Positions 1 through 17,321 of a stretch of 64,000 bases of DNA are shown here, piece by piece. This stretch comes from Asticcacaulis sp. (lineage in GTDB: Bacteria; Pseudomonadota; Alphaproteobacteria; Caulobacterales; Caulobacteraceae): positions 1-64,000 of the forward strand of contig NZ_JAIXSV010000301.1 of assembly GCF_027484505.1 (NCBI RefSeq), read 5' to 3'. A model generated the notes under the pieces. That model did not search any database, had not been told where the DNA came from, and saw only the letters and a program-made list of their open reading frames with translations. The position numbers were made by a program, and so were the translations under genes. How positions within the stretch are numbered: position 1 is the stretch's first letter; each line of letters opens with the position of its first letter.

Positions 1-549
1 ACGCCCGAAGGCCAGCAGGTGATGGACCCCATCGTTGCCTATCAGATCAACTCCTTCCTGCAAGGCGTGGTACAGCGTGGCACGGCGGCACGCGCCAGCG
101 CGCTGGGCATCCCGCTGGGCGGCAAGACCGGCACGACCAATGAATACCGCTCGGCGTGGTTCGTCGGCTTCACGCCCGATCTGGTGGCCGGGGTGTTTGT
201 CGGCTTTGACGACAATCGTTCTCTGGGTGAGTCGGAAACCGGTGGTTCGGCGGCCCTGCCGATCTTTATCGACTTCATGGCGGCGGCGACGAAGAACAAA
301 CCGGTCAAGGACTTCCGTAAGCCGAAGGACGCGGTCTATGTGTCCATCCGCGGCCACGAAGAAGCCTTCCGTCCGGGTACCGAGCCGAAGCCCATCGAGC
401 GCGCACCTGATGTGGTGGATGGGCCCAAACCCTATACCGAGGTGTGGCGCGATGGCCTGACCGGGCAGCCGTCCAATCAGACGACGCCGCAGGAACAGCC
501 GAAAAAGAAGAAGTACGTCGATGAGATCGAGGAGGAGGTCCTTTATTAA
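1..549 (+). CDS. mrcA: Penicillin-binding protein 1A, C-terminal part (5' truncated by window edge)
   Basis: Open frame from base 1; transpeptidase KTGTTNEYRSAWFVGFTPDLVAGVFVGFD motif. Confidence 0.85.
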   Translation, partial: TPEGQQVMDPIVAYQINSFLQGVVQRGTAARASALGIPLGGKTGTTNEYRSAWFVGFTPDLVAGVFVGFDDNRSLGESETGGSAALPIFIDFMAAATKNKPVKDFRKPKDAVYVSIRGHEEAFRPGTEPKPIERAPDVVDGPKPYTEVWRDGLTGQPSNQTTPQEQPKKKKYVDEIEEEVLY

Positions 550-640
550 GGGCCTATATCCTTAACCCCGGTTTCTCTTGCCATTACCCGGCAACAGGGC
601 TATCCCCCACGGCTACCTTTTTTACCGTAAGGACATTGTA

Positions 641-1763
641 ATGCGACTGGATGTTGAGGCTTCGGCCAGGGACATCGAGCAATCCATCGGATTGCTCAGG
701 AGGCGTCTTTGACTGGGACGTCGCTCTAAGACGTCTCGACGAACTGAATGCGCGGGTCGAAGACCCGACGCTGTGGGACAAGCCCGAAGAGGCGCAGTCC
801 GTGATGCGCGAGCGCACCAAGCTGAGCGGTGGCGTCGATGCGGTCAACAGCCTGACCAAAGAGCTTCAGGACGCGCTCGACTATGCCGAACTGGCCGATA
901 TGGAGGGCGACGAGGAACTGCTCGAAGAAGCCCGTGCCATGCTGAAAGCCATCAAAGAAAAGGCCGCGCGCGCCGAGCTTGAGGCGCTGTTGTCCGGTGA
1001 AGCCGACGGCAATGACGCCTATGTCGAAATCAATTCCGGGGCCGGGGGCACGGAGTCGTGCGACTGGGCCGGTATCCTTTTGCGCATGTACACGCGCTGG
1101 GCCACCCAGCACGGCATGACGGTGTCCATCGAAGAAGAGACGCCCGGCGAACAGGCGGGCATCAAGTCGGCGACCATCATGGTCAAGGGCACCAATGCCT
1201 ATGGCTGGCTGAAGACCGAGGCCGGGGTGCACCGTCTGGTGCGTATTTCGCCCTTCGATTCCAATGCGCGCCGCCATACCTCGTTTGCTTCGGTGTGGGT
1301 CTATCCGGTGGTCGATGACACCATCGTCATCGACATCAATCCGGCCGATGTGCGCACAGATACCTACCGCGCGTCGGGGGCCGGCGGTCAGCACGTCAAC
1401 AAGACCGACTCGGCGGTGCGTCTGACGCACATCCCGACCGGTATAGCCGTGGCCTGTCAGGCCGGACGCTCGCAGCACGCCAACCGCGACGAAGCGTGGA
1501 AGATGCTGCGCGCGCGCCTGTACGAACTGGAACTGCAAAAGCGCGAGGCGGCACAGGCCGCGCTGGAAGACCAGAAGACCGATATCGGCTGGGGGCACCA
1601 GATTCGCTCCTACGTGCTTCAGCCCTATCAGATGGTCAAGGACCTGCGCACCGATGTGGAAACCTCGGATTCGCAAGGGGTTCTGGACGGTGATCTGGAT
1701 GCCTTCATGGGGGCGTCGCTGGCGCAGCGGGTCGGCGCGACCCGCGATGCCGTCGAAGAGTAA
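641..1763 (+). CDS. prfB: Peptide chain release factor 2, expressed through a programmed +1 frameshift at 707-713
   Basis: RF2 sequence incl. [24 protein letters not shown] at 641 opens [23 protein letters not shown] then in-frame TGA 710-712; CTT TGA C preceded by AGGAGG; continues in +1 frame [24 protein letters not shown]. Confidence 0.95.
698..713 (+). promoter_or_regulatory. RF2 programmed +1 ribosomal frameshift site AGGAGG-CGT-CTT-TGA-C
   Basis: AGGAGG at 698-703, 3-nt spacer, CTT 707-709, TGA 710-712, C 713; same layout as the E. coli prfB site. Confidence 0.95.
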
Positions 1764-1772
1764 AACTGAGAA

Positions 1773-1799
1773 GCCGGGGTTTGCGCCCCGGTTTTTTTT
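1773..1799 (+). terminator. Rho-independent terminator after prfB
   Basis: CCGGGG TTTGCG CCCCGG followed by poly-T. Confidence 0.85.
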
Positions 1800-1820
1800 A
1801 TATCCATTGCCAAGACGCCC

Positions 1821-2258
1821 ATGCCGCCCGACCTTCGCCGCTCGCTGGACCTGATCCGTCGTCTGATGCCGCCCGAACAGCCATGGTGGCTGATTGGCTC
1901 GGCGGCCCTGTATCTGAGCGGGGAGCCGGTCACGGTGCGCGACGTTGATGTCTATGGCCCTTCAGAGGTGATCGAGGCCGCGCGGATCGCTTTGGGCGTG
2001 GCGGTGAGTCCGCCGCGTGCCGACGCCCGATTTCGCTCCAGCCCTTATTTCCAGTATCGTCCAGACGATGGGCTGGAGATCGACTTTATGGGCGGGTTAC
2101 AGGTGTTTTCGACAGGCGAATGGCATGAATTGCAAATCGAAAGTGATGCGTGGATCGAAGGGGTGCGGGTGCCGACCCTGAGCGAACAGGCGGCCCTACT
2201 GCGCCTGTTCGGACGCTCGAAGGACAGGGCGCGTCTGGCACTGATGCCGGGCTTGTAA
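1821..2258 (+). CDS. Small nucleotidyltransferase-fold-like hypothetical protein
   Basis: 145 aa ORF; WWLIGSAALYLSG...VRDVDVY resembles GS...DxD nucleotidyltransferase signature. Confidence 0.5.
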   Translation: MPPDLRRSLDLIRRLMPPEQPWWLIGSAALYLSGEPVTVRDVDVYGPSEVIEAARIALGVAVSPPRADARFRSSPYFQYRPDDGLEIDFMGGLQVFSTGEWHELQIESDAWIEGVRVPTLSEQAALLRLFGRSKDRARLALMPGL

Positions 2259-2301
2259 TTGGCTGCGCGCCCTGCCTTACTGAGCGGCAATGGAGGCGGC
2301 G

Positions 2302-3531
2302 ATGTGGAAATGGATCGGTGTGCTGTGGTGTCTGGCCGGGCCAGCGATGGCGGCGGATTACTACGTCAATGGGACGACGGGTAATGACGCCCAGCCGGGC
2401 AGCCAGGCGCAACCGTGGCGTAGCCTCAGCCGCGTCAATGCCCAGACGCTTGAGCCCGGTGACCGGGTGCTGCTGGCGCGTGGCACGGCCTTTGTCGGGC
2501 ATCTGAAGATCACTCAGTCTGGCACCGAGACCAAACCCATCATCATCAGCGCCTATGGCGAGGGGCCCGCGCCGAAGCTGATGAACCCGCGCTTCGGGCT
2601 GGAATTCGGGCGAGTCGTCTCGGTGTACGGCAGCCATGTGACCGTCGAAAACCTCTACCTCTATGACGGGGCCACCCCGCCGCCGGATGAGCCGCCCTTG
2701 CCGTGGAAGGAAAGCCATCAGCACAAATTAGTGACCGATATGGCGGGTATCTATACCGACGCCACCACCTCTCATGTCACCCTACAGAATAATGAATTCA
2801 ACAACATGCCGGTGGGTGTTCGCGTGCGTGGCGCAAGCTCACTTGTAAAGGGCAATTATTTCCACGATGCCTCGCGCATCACCGAATACTGGGGCGCGAT
2901 GGCCATTGTCATCGTCGGGCCGCACAATGAGGTGGCGCACAACCGCATCGAAAACTACGGCTTCTACGGTGGCGCCTATGTCAATGACGGAGCGGCGGTC
3001 GAACTGGACGGGGAGGACCGTTTCTTTGACGCGCACCACACCTTTGTGCACCATAATCTGTCGCGCAATACCAAGGGCGGCTTTCTGGAAATCGCCGGCA
3101 ATACGCACGACGTGACTATTGCCCACAATATCAGCGACGACGTTGATAAGTTCGTCGGCACCAATGGCATCCGTAACCTGAAGATCGACGGCAATATCAT
3201 CATCCGTACACGGATTCTGGACATTACGGACAAGGACTTCTGGTCGCTGCGCGCGATCTTCTGGTCGATCTGCTGGAACGGTTGCGCCGGCGACCGCGAC
3301 GCCGGGGTGAGCATCACCAACAACATCTTCTATCTCACGGCTCCGCACCGCATCTATCTGGGGCCGGATAATCCGCACGGCTTTATGTCGGCGACGCACA
3401 GCGGCAATCTCTACTGGTCGCCGGATGGGGACGCCGCCGCTCTGCTGGGCCAGAAACTGGGGGCCGGGGAGGCCATTGCCGATCCGGGGTTTAAGAACCT
3501 GCTGAACGGGGATTACGGGCGTTCGCGCTAA
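2302..3531 (+). CDS. Secreted right-handed parallel beta-helix protein
   Basis: Signal peptide MWKWIGVLWCLAGPAMA; DYYVNGTTGNDAQPGSQAQPWRSL and repeated VTLQNNEF/VTIAHNISDD-type coils; start inferred, ORF opens at 2290. Confidence 0.7.
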   Translation: MWKWIGVLWCLAGPAMAADYYVNGTTGNDAQPGSQAQPWRSLSRVNAQTLEPGDRVLLARGTAFVGHLKITQSGTETKPIIISAYGEGPAPKLMNPRFGLEFGRVVSVYGSHVTVENLYLYDGATPPPDEPPLPWKESHQHKLVTDMAGIYTDATTSHVTLQNNEFNNMPVGVRVRGASSLVKGNYFHDASRITEYWGAMAIVIVGPHNEVAHNRIENYGFYGGAYVNDGAAVELDGEDRFFDAHHTFVHHNLSRNTKGGFLEIAGNTHDVTIAHNISDDVDKFVGTNGIRNLKIDGNIIIRTRILDITDKDFWSLRAIFWSICWNGCAGDRDAGVSITNNIFYLTAPHRIYLGPDNPHGFMSATHSGNLYWSPDGDAAALLGQKLGAGEAIADPGFKNLLNGDYGRSR

Positions 3532-3695
3532 ATAGCCCCTCTCTGATTTCAGGGGGAGGTGTTAAAGCGGCAGGGTCAATTGAGTATCTGCTGATCTGCA
3601 AAAAATAATCCCCCACACCCCCTCGACAAGCGGGGACAGTTGCGCTATGGCATCCTCCCTTTTAAGGCGTATTGCGTCTTAAACCGAGCCTTGCA

Positions 3696-3718
3696 GGAAA
3701 AGTGGCCCCCACTTTTCC
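3696..3718. repeat. Perfect 10-bp palindrome GGAAAAGTGG-ccc-CCACTTTTCC in rpoB leader region
   Basis: Read directly; related core to the 45227-45252 palindrome. Confidence 0.75.
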
Positions 3719-3934
3719 GTCCGCAAAGGCTCGCAAGCTAAGTGCCCGAATGCCGGTCTTCTGCTCTTTCCACCGGCGATGGGGCCTGACTTTCTGTTTG
3801 GAAAGTTATTGAAAAACAGCGTCTTTGACCGCCAAGCGGTCATAAAAGAGCGGGCGCATCCAACTGTTTCTCAATGCCCCATTCGGGGTCTCTCGACACA
3901 TTCACTGCGTCTTAAACGCTTTACAGGAACAACG

Positions 3935-8008
<4,074 letters not shown>

Positions 8009-8024
8009 TCCTGACCTTCGCCTA

Positions 8025-8084
8025 CTCTCCTCCCCTGTGTAGCGGGGGAGGGGGACCACGAAGTGGTGGAGGGGGCCTGCCCCC
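8025..8084. repeat. Dispersed palindromic repeat (GGGGGAGG family) in rpoB-rpoC spacer
   Basis: CTCCTCCCCTGTGTAGCGGGGGAGGGGGACCACGAAGTGGTGGAGGGGGCCTGCCCCC; arms match the era-recO spacer element. Confidence 0.75.
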
Positions 8085-8129
8085 GCATCGCTGCCCACTA
8101 AGTTCTAATGACGGAAAGCTGGAATTCAT

Positions 8130-12314
<4,185 letters not shown>

Positions 12315-12373
12315 GCAGGGGCTTGGCCCCTGCCCCATAACCGGGTGCAGACGGTTCTTGCCATAGTAAAATC

Positions 12374-12405
12374 GGCCTCCGGGGTTCGCTCCGGAGGCTT
12401 TTTTG
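12374..12405 (+). terminator. Rho-independent terminator after rpoC
   Basis: GGCCTCCGG GGTTCG CTCCGGAGGC TTTTTT; preceded by a second hairpin GCAGGGGC-ttg-GCCCCTGC at 12315-12333. Confidence 0.85.
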
Positions 12406-12441
12406 TGCTATTTTGCAGACAAGTTTTACGAGGAGGGGTTC

Positions 12442-13101
12442 TTGGCTGCGCGTATTGAACCTGTCGATAGCGAAGACCTTGCGGATGCCGTTGCCCGGAT
12501 AGAAGCGGCTGCAAACTTTATCCTGCCAGCGGACGCTTTTCGCTCTGACCACGAACTTACCCTTGGCGAGGTGTTTGACAGACTTTGGGACGGATTGCCG
12601 GAGTCTGAAAAGCGAGGCGGTAAGTGCCCTACGCTTCTGGTCTTTCTGAGAATCAAAGAGTGGTGTGCAGCTCGGGGTTATACCGTCCGGCCCGATACCC
12701 TTTTGAGCGATTTGCCAGGCTTCGACTACGGCAAATTTCGCACGGATTTTCGACGGGCAGGGTGGGTGACAGGCCCCCACGATGGCGGATTAAGTTTTTA
12801 CGCTGGCTGTCTGGCTGCTTTTATAGCCGCCTATATTCTGTGGCCGGTAAGCGGGCTTGACCTCTTCTGGACCTTGGTGGTCTTCATCGTGAGCGCGTAT
12901 GCCGTAAGCCAGCTCAATATCACCATCGGTATGCCGAAGGCATGGACAGTAGCTCAGCTAACGCGACATGTCGCTTATCGCAATATCGACCGGCTTCGTC
13001 GTGAGGGTGCTTCTTTACATCGGAAGTTCATCTGGGGCTATTTTGATGAGCATTTGGGCGCAGGAAAAGGACGCCTGCGGCGCGAAGCAACTCTTATCTA
13101 A
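12442..13101 (+). CDS. Hypothetical protein with two predicted C-terminal-half TM segments
   Basis: TTG start with AGGAGGGG at 12431-12438; hydrophobic FYAGCLAAFIAAYILWPV and LFWTLVVFIVSAYAV. Confidence 0.6.
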   Translation: MAARIEPVDSEDLADAVARIEAAANFILPADAFRSDHELTLGEVFDRLWDGLPESEKRGGKCPTLLVFLRIKEWCAARGYTVRPDTLLSDLPGFDYGKFRTDFRRAGWVTGPHDGGLSFYAGCLAAFIAAYILWPVSGLDLFWTLVVFIVSAYAVSQLNITIGMPKAWTVAQLTRHVAYRNIDRLRREGASLHRKFIWGYFDEHLGAGKGRLRREATLI

Positions 13102-13105
13102 AGCA

Positions 13106-14290
13106 TTACAGCGCCTGTCCCGCGGCCCAGCCCGACGACCATGCCCACTGAAAATTATAGCCGCCCAGCCAGCCGGTGACGTCCAGCGCTTCACCGATGA
13201 TGAACAGGCCCGGACAGAGCTGACTTTCCATGGTTTGCGATGACACTTGCGCCGTATCGACACCCCCCACGGTCACCTCGGCGGTGCGGTAGCCTTCGGT
13301 GCCGTCGGGGATCAGCACCCACGGCTGCATCAGGGCCGTCAGCGCGCTTAAGCGCTTGTCCGAAAGGTCGGCAATGCGGGTCTCAGGGGCGATGATCGTC
13401 GCCTCCAGAATGCGCTCGCTGAGGCGTGCCGGCACAAGGTCAGGCAGGACATTGCCGATATGCTGACGCGGCGTGGATTGGCGGCGCTCTTTCAAAACCG
13501 CCATGGCGTCGGTGCCGGGCAGGAGGTCGATTTCCACTGTCTGTCCCGGCGTCCAGAAGGAGGAAATCTGCAACATGGCTGGCCCCGACAGGCCGCGATG
13601 AGTAAACAGGAAACCATCCTCAAACACCGTCTTGCCGATGCGTGCGCGCGCCTGAAGAGAGACGCCGGAAAGCCCTGAAATATAATCGAGTTTTTGCCCG
13701 CCGAGTGTAAAGGGCACGAGGCCCGCACGCGGGGCAATCAGCCCGTGCCCGAAGCGCTGCGCCACCTCATAGGCAAAGCCCGTCGCGCCCATCTTGGGGA
13801 TGGACAGCCCGCCGGTGGCCAGCACCAGTTTTGTCGTCTCGATCACGCCGTCAGGCAGGGACAGACGAAACCCCTGAGGGGTCTTGTCGATCCCCTGCAC
13901 CGGGCTTTGCAGCCACAGTTCGCCACCGTTGGCGCGCAGATCACCCAGCAGCATGTCGATAATGTCCCTGGCCGAGTTGTCGCAGAACAACTGACCTTCG
14001 GTCTTGTGATGATAGGGGATGTGGTGCGCGATGACGCGGTCAAGAAAATCCCACGGTCCGAAGCGTTTCAGCGCCGATTTGCAGAAGTGCGGGTTTTGCG
14101 ACAGGTAGTGTTTGGGCGCGGCCTCAAGGTGCGTAAAGTTGCAGCGTCCGCCACCGGAAATGCGGATCTTCTCCGCCGGGGCGCGCGCATGGTCGATGAC
14201 GACCACCTTGCGGCCGCGCTTCGCCGCTTCAATGCCGCACATCAATCCGGCGGCACCGGCCCCGATTATGACCGCATCAAAGCTACGCAT
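13106..14290 (-). CDS. HI0933/BaiN-like FAD-dependent oxidoreductase
   Basis: N-terminal DAVIIGAGAAGLMCGIEAAKRGRKVVVID dinucleotide fold; RISGGGRCNFTH; WLGGYNFQWAWSSGWAAGQ. Confidence 0.85.
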   Translation of the reverse strand: MRSFDAVIIGAGAAGLMCGIEAAKRGRKVVVIDHARAPAEKIRISGGGRCNFTHLEAAPKHYLSQNPHFCKSALKRFGPWDFLDRVIAHHIPYHHKTEGQLFCDNSARDIIDMLLGDLRANGGELWLQSPVQGIDKTPQGFRLSLPDGVIETTKLVLATGGLSIPKMGATGFAYEVAQRFGHGLIAPRAGLVPFTLGGQKLDYISGLSGVSLQARARIGKTVFEDGFLFTHRGLSGPAMLQISSFWTPGQTVEIDLLPGTDAMAVLKERRQSTPRQHIGNVLPDLVPARLSERILEATIIAPETRIADLSDKRLSALTALMQPWVLIPDGTEGYRTAEVTVGGVDTAQVSSQTMESQLCPGLFIIGEALDVTGWLGGYNFQWAWSSGWAAGQAL

Positions 14291-14416
14291 GGACTTATCC
14301 CGAAAAATTTACCGCGACCTGACGCTTGGTCACGCTTGTGTCTGAAAAAATTGCCGTTAAGGTCAAGCCTGACGGCGTCAACTCAAGCGCCTTACACACA
14401 CTCAGAGGAAATGACC

Positions 14417-14722
14417 ATGTCCGATCTGGCCGCCATTACGCAAAAAATCACCGCCGCCGTGGGCGAAAACTCCGGTCTGGGCAAGATCGTCAAGCTCGAC
14501 TTCGGTGACGACGGCAAGATTCTGATCAATGCCGCCAATGTGCCGAACGTCGTCTCCAACGAAGACGGCCCCGCCGATACCACGGTCGTCGTCTCCATCG
14601 ACAACCTCAAGGCGCTGGCGCAGGGTCAGCTCGATCCGATGATGGCCTTCATGCAGGGCAAGCTGAAGATCATCGGCGACATGGGCATTGCCCAGAAACT
14701 GGTGCCGCTGCTGAAAGGCTAA
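14417..14722 (+). CDS. SCP2 sterol-binding domain protein
   Basis: TTVVVSIDNLKALAQGQLDPMMAFMQGKLKIIGDMGIAQKL; ORF track start far too early. Confidence 0.8.
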   Translation: MSDLAAITQKITAAVGENSGLGKIVKLDFGDDGKILINAANVPNVVSNEDGPADTTVVVSIDNLKALAQGQLDPMMAFMQGKLKIIGDMGIAQKLVPLLKG

Positions 14723-14728
14723 ACCGTG

Positions 14729-14758
14729 AAAGCCCCGTTTCAAAACGGGGCTTTTCTA
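14729..14758 (+). terminator. Rho-independent terminator
   Basis: AAAGCCCCGTTT CA AAACGGGGCTTTTC. Confidence 0.85.
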
Positions 14759-15448
14759 TTACCCTGGACCTGACCGATTGGGGGCCGACTGCGCGATCAC
14801 GCGGTCGCCGACGAAGGGATTGTGCGCGCGTTCCGCTGCGAAACTTGACATCGGGCCGTGGCCGCAGACGAACTGCACATCTCCCAGCGGCCACAGGCGC
14901 GTAGTGATGGCATTGATCAGGTCGGCATGGTTGCCGCGCGGAAAGTCGGTACGCCCGATCGAGCCGCGGAACAGAATGTCTCCTACCTGAGCGAACTGGC
15001 TTTCGGGGTGGTAGAAGATGACATGGCCGGGCGTATGGCCGGGGCAGTGGATCACCTGCCATTCGGTTTCGCCCAAAGTCACCGTGTCACCGTGCGTGAG
15101 CCAGCGCGTCGGCTCGAAACTGCGGGCGTCATAAATGCCCCAGCGTTTGGCGTCTTCCGGGATGCGCTCGATCCAGAAGCGGTCGTCTTCGTGCGGGCCT
15201 TCGATGGGCGCGCCCGTCGCCTCGTGCAGGGCCTGCGTCCCGCCCGCGTGGTCGGCATGGCCGTGCGTCACCCAGATTTTTTCGACCGTCAGGCCGCGCC
15301 GCTTTATTTCAGCCAGCACCGGCTCGATATCGCCGCCAGGGTCGATCACGGCGGCCTTATGGGTCTTCGTGCACCAGACGACGGTGCAGTTCTGCTGAAG
15401 CGGCGTGACGGGGGCGACAAACAGGCGGATAGGGGGTTCGGCGGTCAT
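14759..15448 (-). CDS. MBL-fold metallo-hydrolase (glyoxalase II-like)
   Basis: THGHADHAGG; HCPGHTPGHVIFY; GDILFRGSIGRTDFP. Confidence 0.88.
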   Translation of the reverse strand: MTAEPPIRLFVAPVTPLQQNCTVVWCTKTHKAAVIDPGGDIEPVLAEIKRRGLTVEKIWVTHGHADHAGGTQALHEATGAPIEGPHEDDRFWIERIPEDAKRWGIYDARSFEPTRWLTHGDTVTLGETEWQVIHCPGHTPGHVIFYHPESQFAQVGDILFRGSIGRTDFPRGNHADLINAITTRLWPLGDVQFVCGHGPMSSFAAERAHNPFVGDRVIAQSAPNRSGPG

Positions 15449-15660
15449 GAGGGTCCGGAGGAATTGGGATCACGCACTGTGGCACTTCGTGACAGAATGG
15501 TTAAGCCTGTGGCGTGAACTTGGTTGCAGAGTGAACTTTTGCATTATAGGCTCAAAACCTTCGGCTCCGCATCAACGGATGTCAGTAAAAAAGATAGGGG
15601 GGTCTGGATAATCCTCAACGGATTGTCCCGACCAGATCAGAGTTCATCAAAGGGTGACAA

Positions 15661-17244
15661 ATGAACACTTGGCGCATTAAGCCACTGGATGCGATCCTAG
15701 CGACCGCAGAAAAGAAGTCTCTGCATCGCTCGCTGGGCGCTTTCCAGCTCACCATGCTGGGTATCGGGGCCATCATTGGGACCGGTATTTTCGTTTTGAC
15801 CGCAGCGGCGGCTCAAAAGGCCGGACCGGGGATGATGATTTCCTTCATCGTGGCCGGTTTTGTCTGTGCGGTGGCCGCGCTTTGCTATTCTGAACTGGCC
15901 TCGATGGTGCCGGTATCGGGTTCGGCCTACACCTACACCTATGCGGTGATGGGCGAATTGCTGGCCTGGATGGTCGGTTGGGCCCTCATTCTCGAATATG
16001 CGGTGGCCGCGTCGGCCGTCTGTGTCGGCTGGTCCGGCTATATTATGGGGCTGATCGAACACGCGACGGGATTTGCTTTGCCGGAACTTCTCAGTAACGG
16101 GCCGGCTTGGTCGATGAACGGCTATATACCGGTTGCTGATTTCAGCCACGGTATTGTCAACCTGCCCGCCATTATCGTGGCGGCGGCTGTGACTTGGCTG
16201 CTGGTCATGGGGACGTCGGAAAGCGCCATGGTCAATGCCATTCTGGTGGTGATCAAGGTGACGGCGCTGACGGCCTTTATCGTTCTTAGCCTGCCGCTGC
16301 TCAAAGGCGAAAACTTCACGCCCCTGATGCCGACGGGCCTGTTCGGTCATGACGGTCTGGGGGTCATAGGGGCCGCCGCCTCGATCTTCTTCGCTTATGT
16401 CGGCTTTGATGCGGTTTCGACCGCCGCCGAAGAGACCAAGAACCCGCAGCGCAATGTGCCCATCGGCCTGATCGGCTCGCTGGCCATCTGCACCATCTTC
16501 TACCTCCTGGTCGCCGCCGGCGTGATCGGCACGGTCGGGGCTCAGCCTCTGCGTGACGCCGCCGGTGTTGTTCTGTCGCCCGATTCGGCGGCGTTTGCGG
16601 CCCACTGTAAGGAGCTGGCGGCAGCGGGTAATGCGCCCATCGTCTGCTCGCGCGAAGCTCTCGCCGAAGTCCTGCGCATCAATGGCTTTGATCAGGTCGG
16701 CAATCTGGTCGGTCTGGCGGCCTCCATTGCTCTGCCCTCGGTCATCCTGATGATGATCTATGGCCAGACGCGCATCTTCTTCGTCATGGCCCGCGACGGG
16801 CTGCTGCCGGAAAAGCTGGCCGATGTGCACCCGAAGTGGAAGACACCGTGGAGGGTCACCATCTTTACCGGTATCTTCGTTGCCATTGCCGCTGCCTTCT
16901 TCCCGGTCGGCCAACTGGCGGATATTTCCAATTCCGGTACGCTATTTGCCTTCTTCATGGTGGGGATTGCCGTTCTGGTGCTGCGTAAGACCGACCCGGA
17001 TCGTCGCCGTCCGTTTAAGACGCCGCTGGTGTGGATCGTCGCGCCTCTGGCCATTGCCGGTACGCTGGGCCTCTATCTCAACTTGCCGCTGGTAGCCAAG
17101 CTGGTCCTGCCCATCTGGGGTGCCATCGGTCTGGTCATTTATTTTGCCTATAGCCGTAGCCACTCACACGTTGGCAAGGGCCTGATTGAGGTGCATGAAG
17201 ATGATTCGGACGTGCCCCCCAGCTCAGTGCCGCCGATCAGCTAA
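15661..17244 (+). CDS. APC-superfamily amino acid permease
   Basis: 12+ TM segments; LGIGAIIGTGIFVLTAAAAQKAGPGMMISFIVAG; FAYVGFDAVSTAAEETKNPQRNVPIGL. Confidence 0.9.
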   Translation: MNTWRIKPLDAILATAEKKSLHRSLGAFQLTMLGIGAIIGTGIFVLTAAAAQKAGPGMMISFIVAGFVCAVAALCYSELASMVPVSGSAYTYTYAVMGELLAWMVGWALILEYAVAASAVCVGWSGYIMGLIEHATGFALPELLSNGPAWSMNGYIPVADFSHGIVNLPAIIVAAAVTWLLVMGTSESAMVNAILVVIKVTALTAFIVLSLPLLKGENFTPLMPTGLFGHDGLGVIGAAASIFFAYVGFDAVSTAAEETKNPQRNVPIGLIGSLAICTIFYLLVAAGVIGTVGAQPLRDAAGVVLSPDSAAFAAHCKELAAAGNAPIVCSREALAEVLRINGFDQVGNLVGLAASIALPSVILMMIYGQTRIFFVMARDGLLPEKLADVHPKWKTPWRVTIFTGIFVAIAAAFFPVGQLADISNSGTLFAFFMVGIAVLVLRKTDPDRRRPFKTPLVWIVAPLAIAGTLGLYLNLPLVAKLVLPIWGAIGLVIYFAYSRSHSHVGKGLIEVHEDDSDVPPSSVPPIS

Positions 17245-17277
17245 GCCTTGATTGCTGACAGGCATAGGTTACAGAGA

Positions 17278-17309
17278 ACGCCTCGGCTTTAGAGCCGGGG
17301 CGTTTTTTG
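17278..17309 (+). terminator. Rho-independent terminator after permease
   Basis: ACGCCTCGGCT TTAG AGCCGGGGCGT TTTTT. Confidence 0.85.
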
Positions 17310-17321
17310 TCGGAACAGACC

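Noticed and set aside
3779-3934. 52-residue N-terminal extension of RpoB in the ORF track
   Set aside because: Conserved RpoB start [19 protein letters not shown] is at 3935; the upstream part is leader DNA with hairpins.
13694-14410. Long N-terminal extension of the SCP2 ORF
   Set aside because: It runs antisense through the HI0933-like oxidoreductase; the real start with an SD is near 14417.
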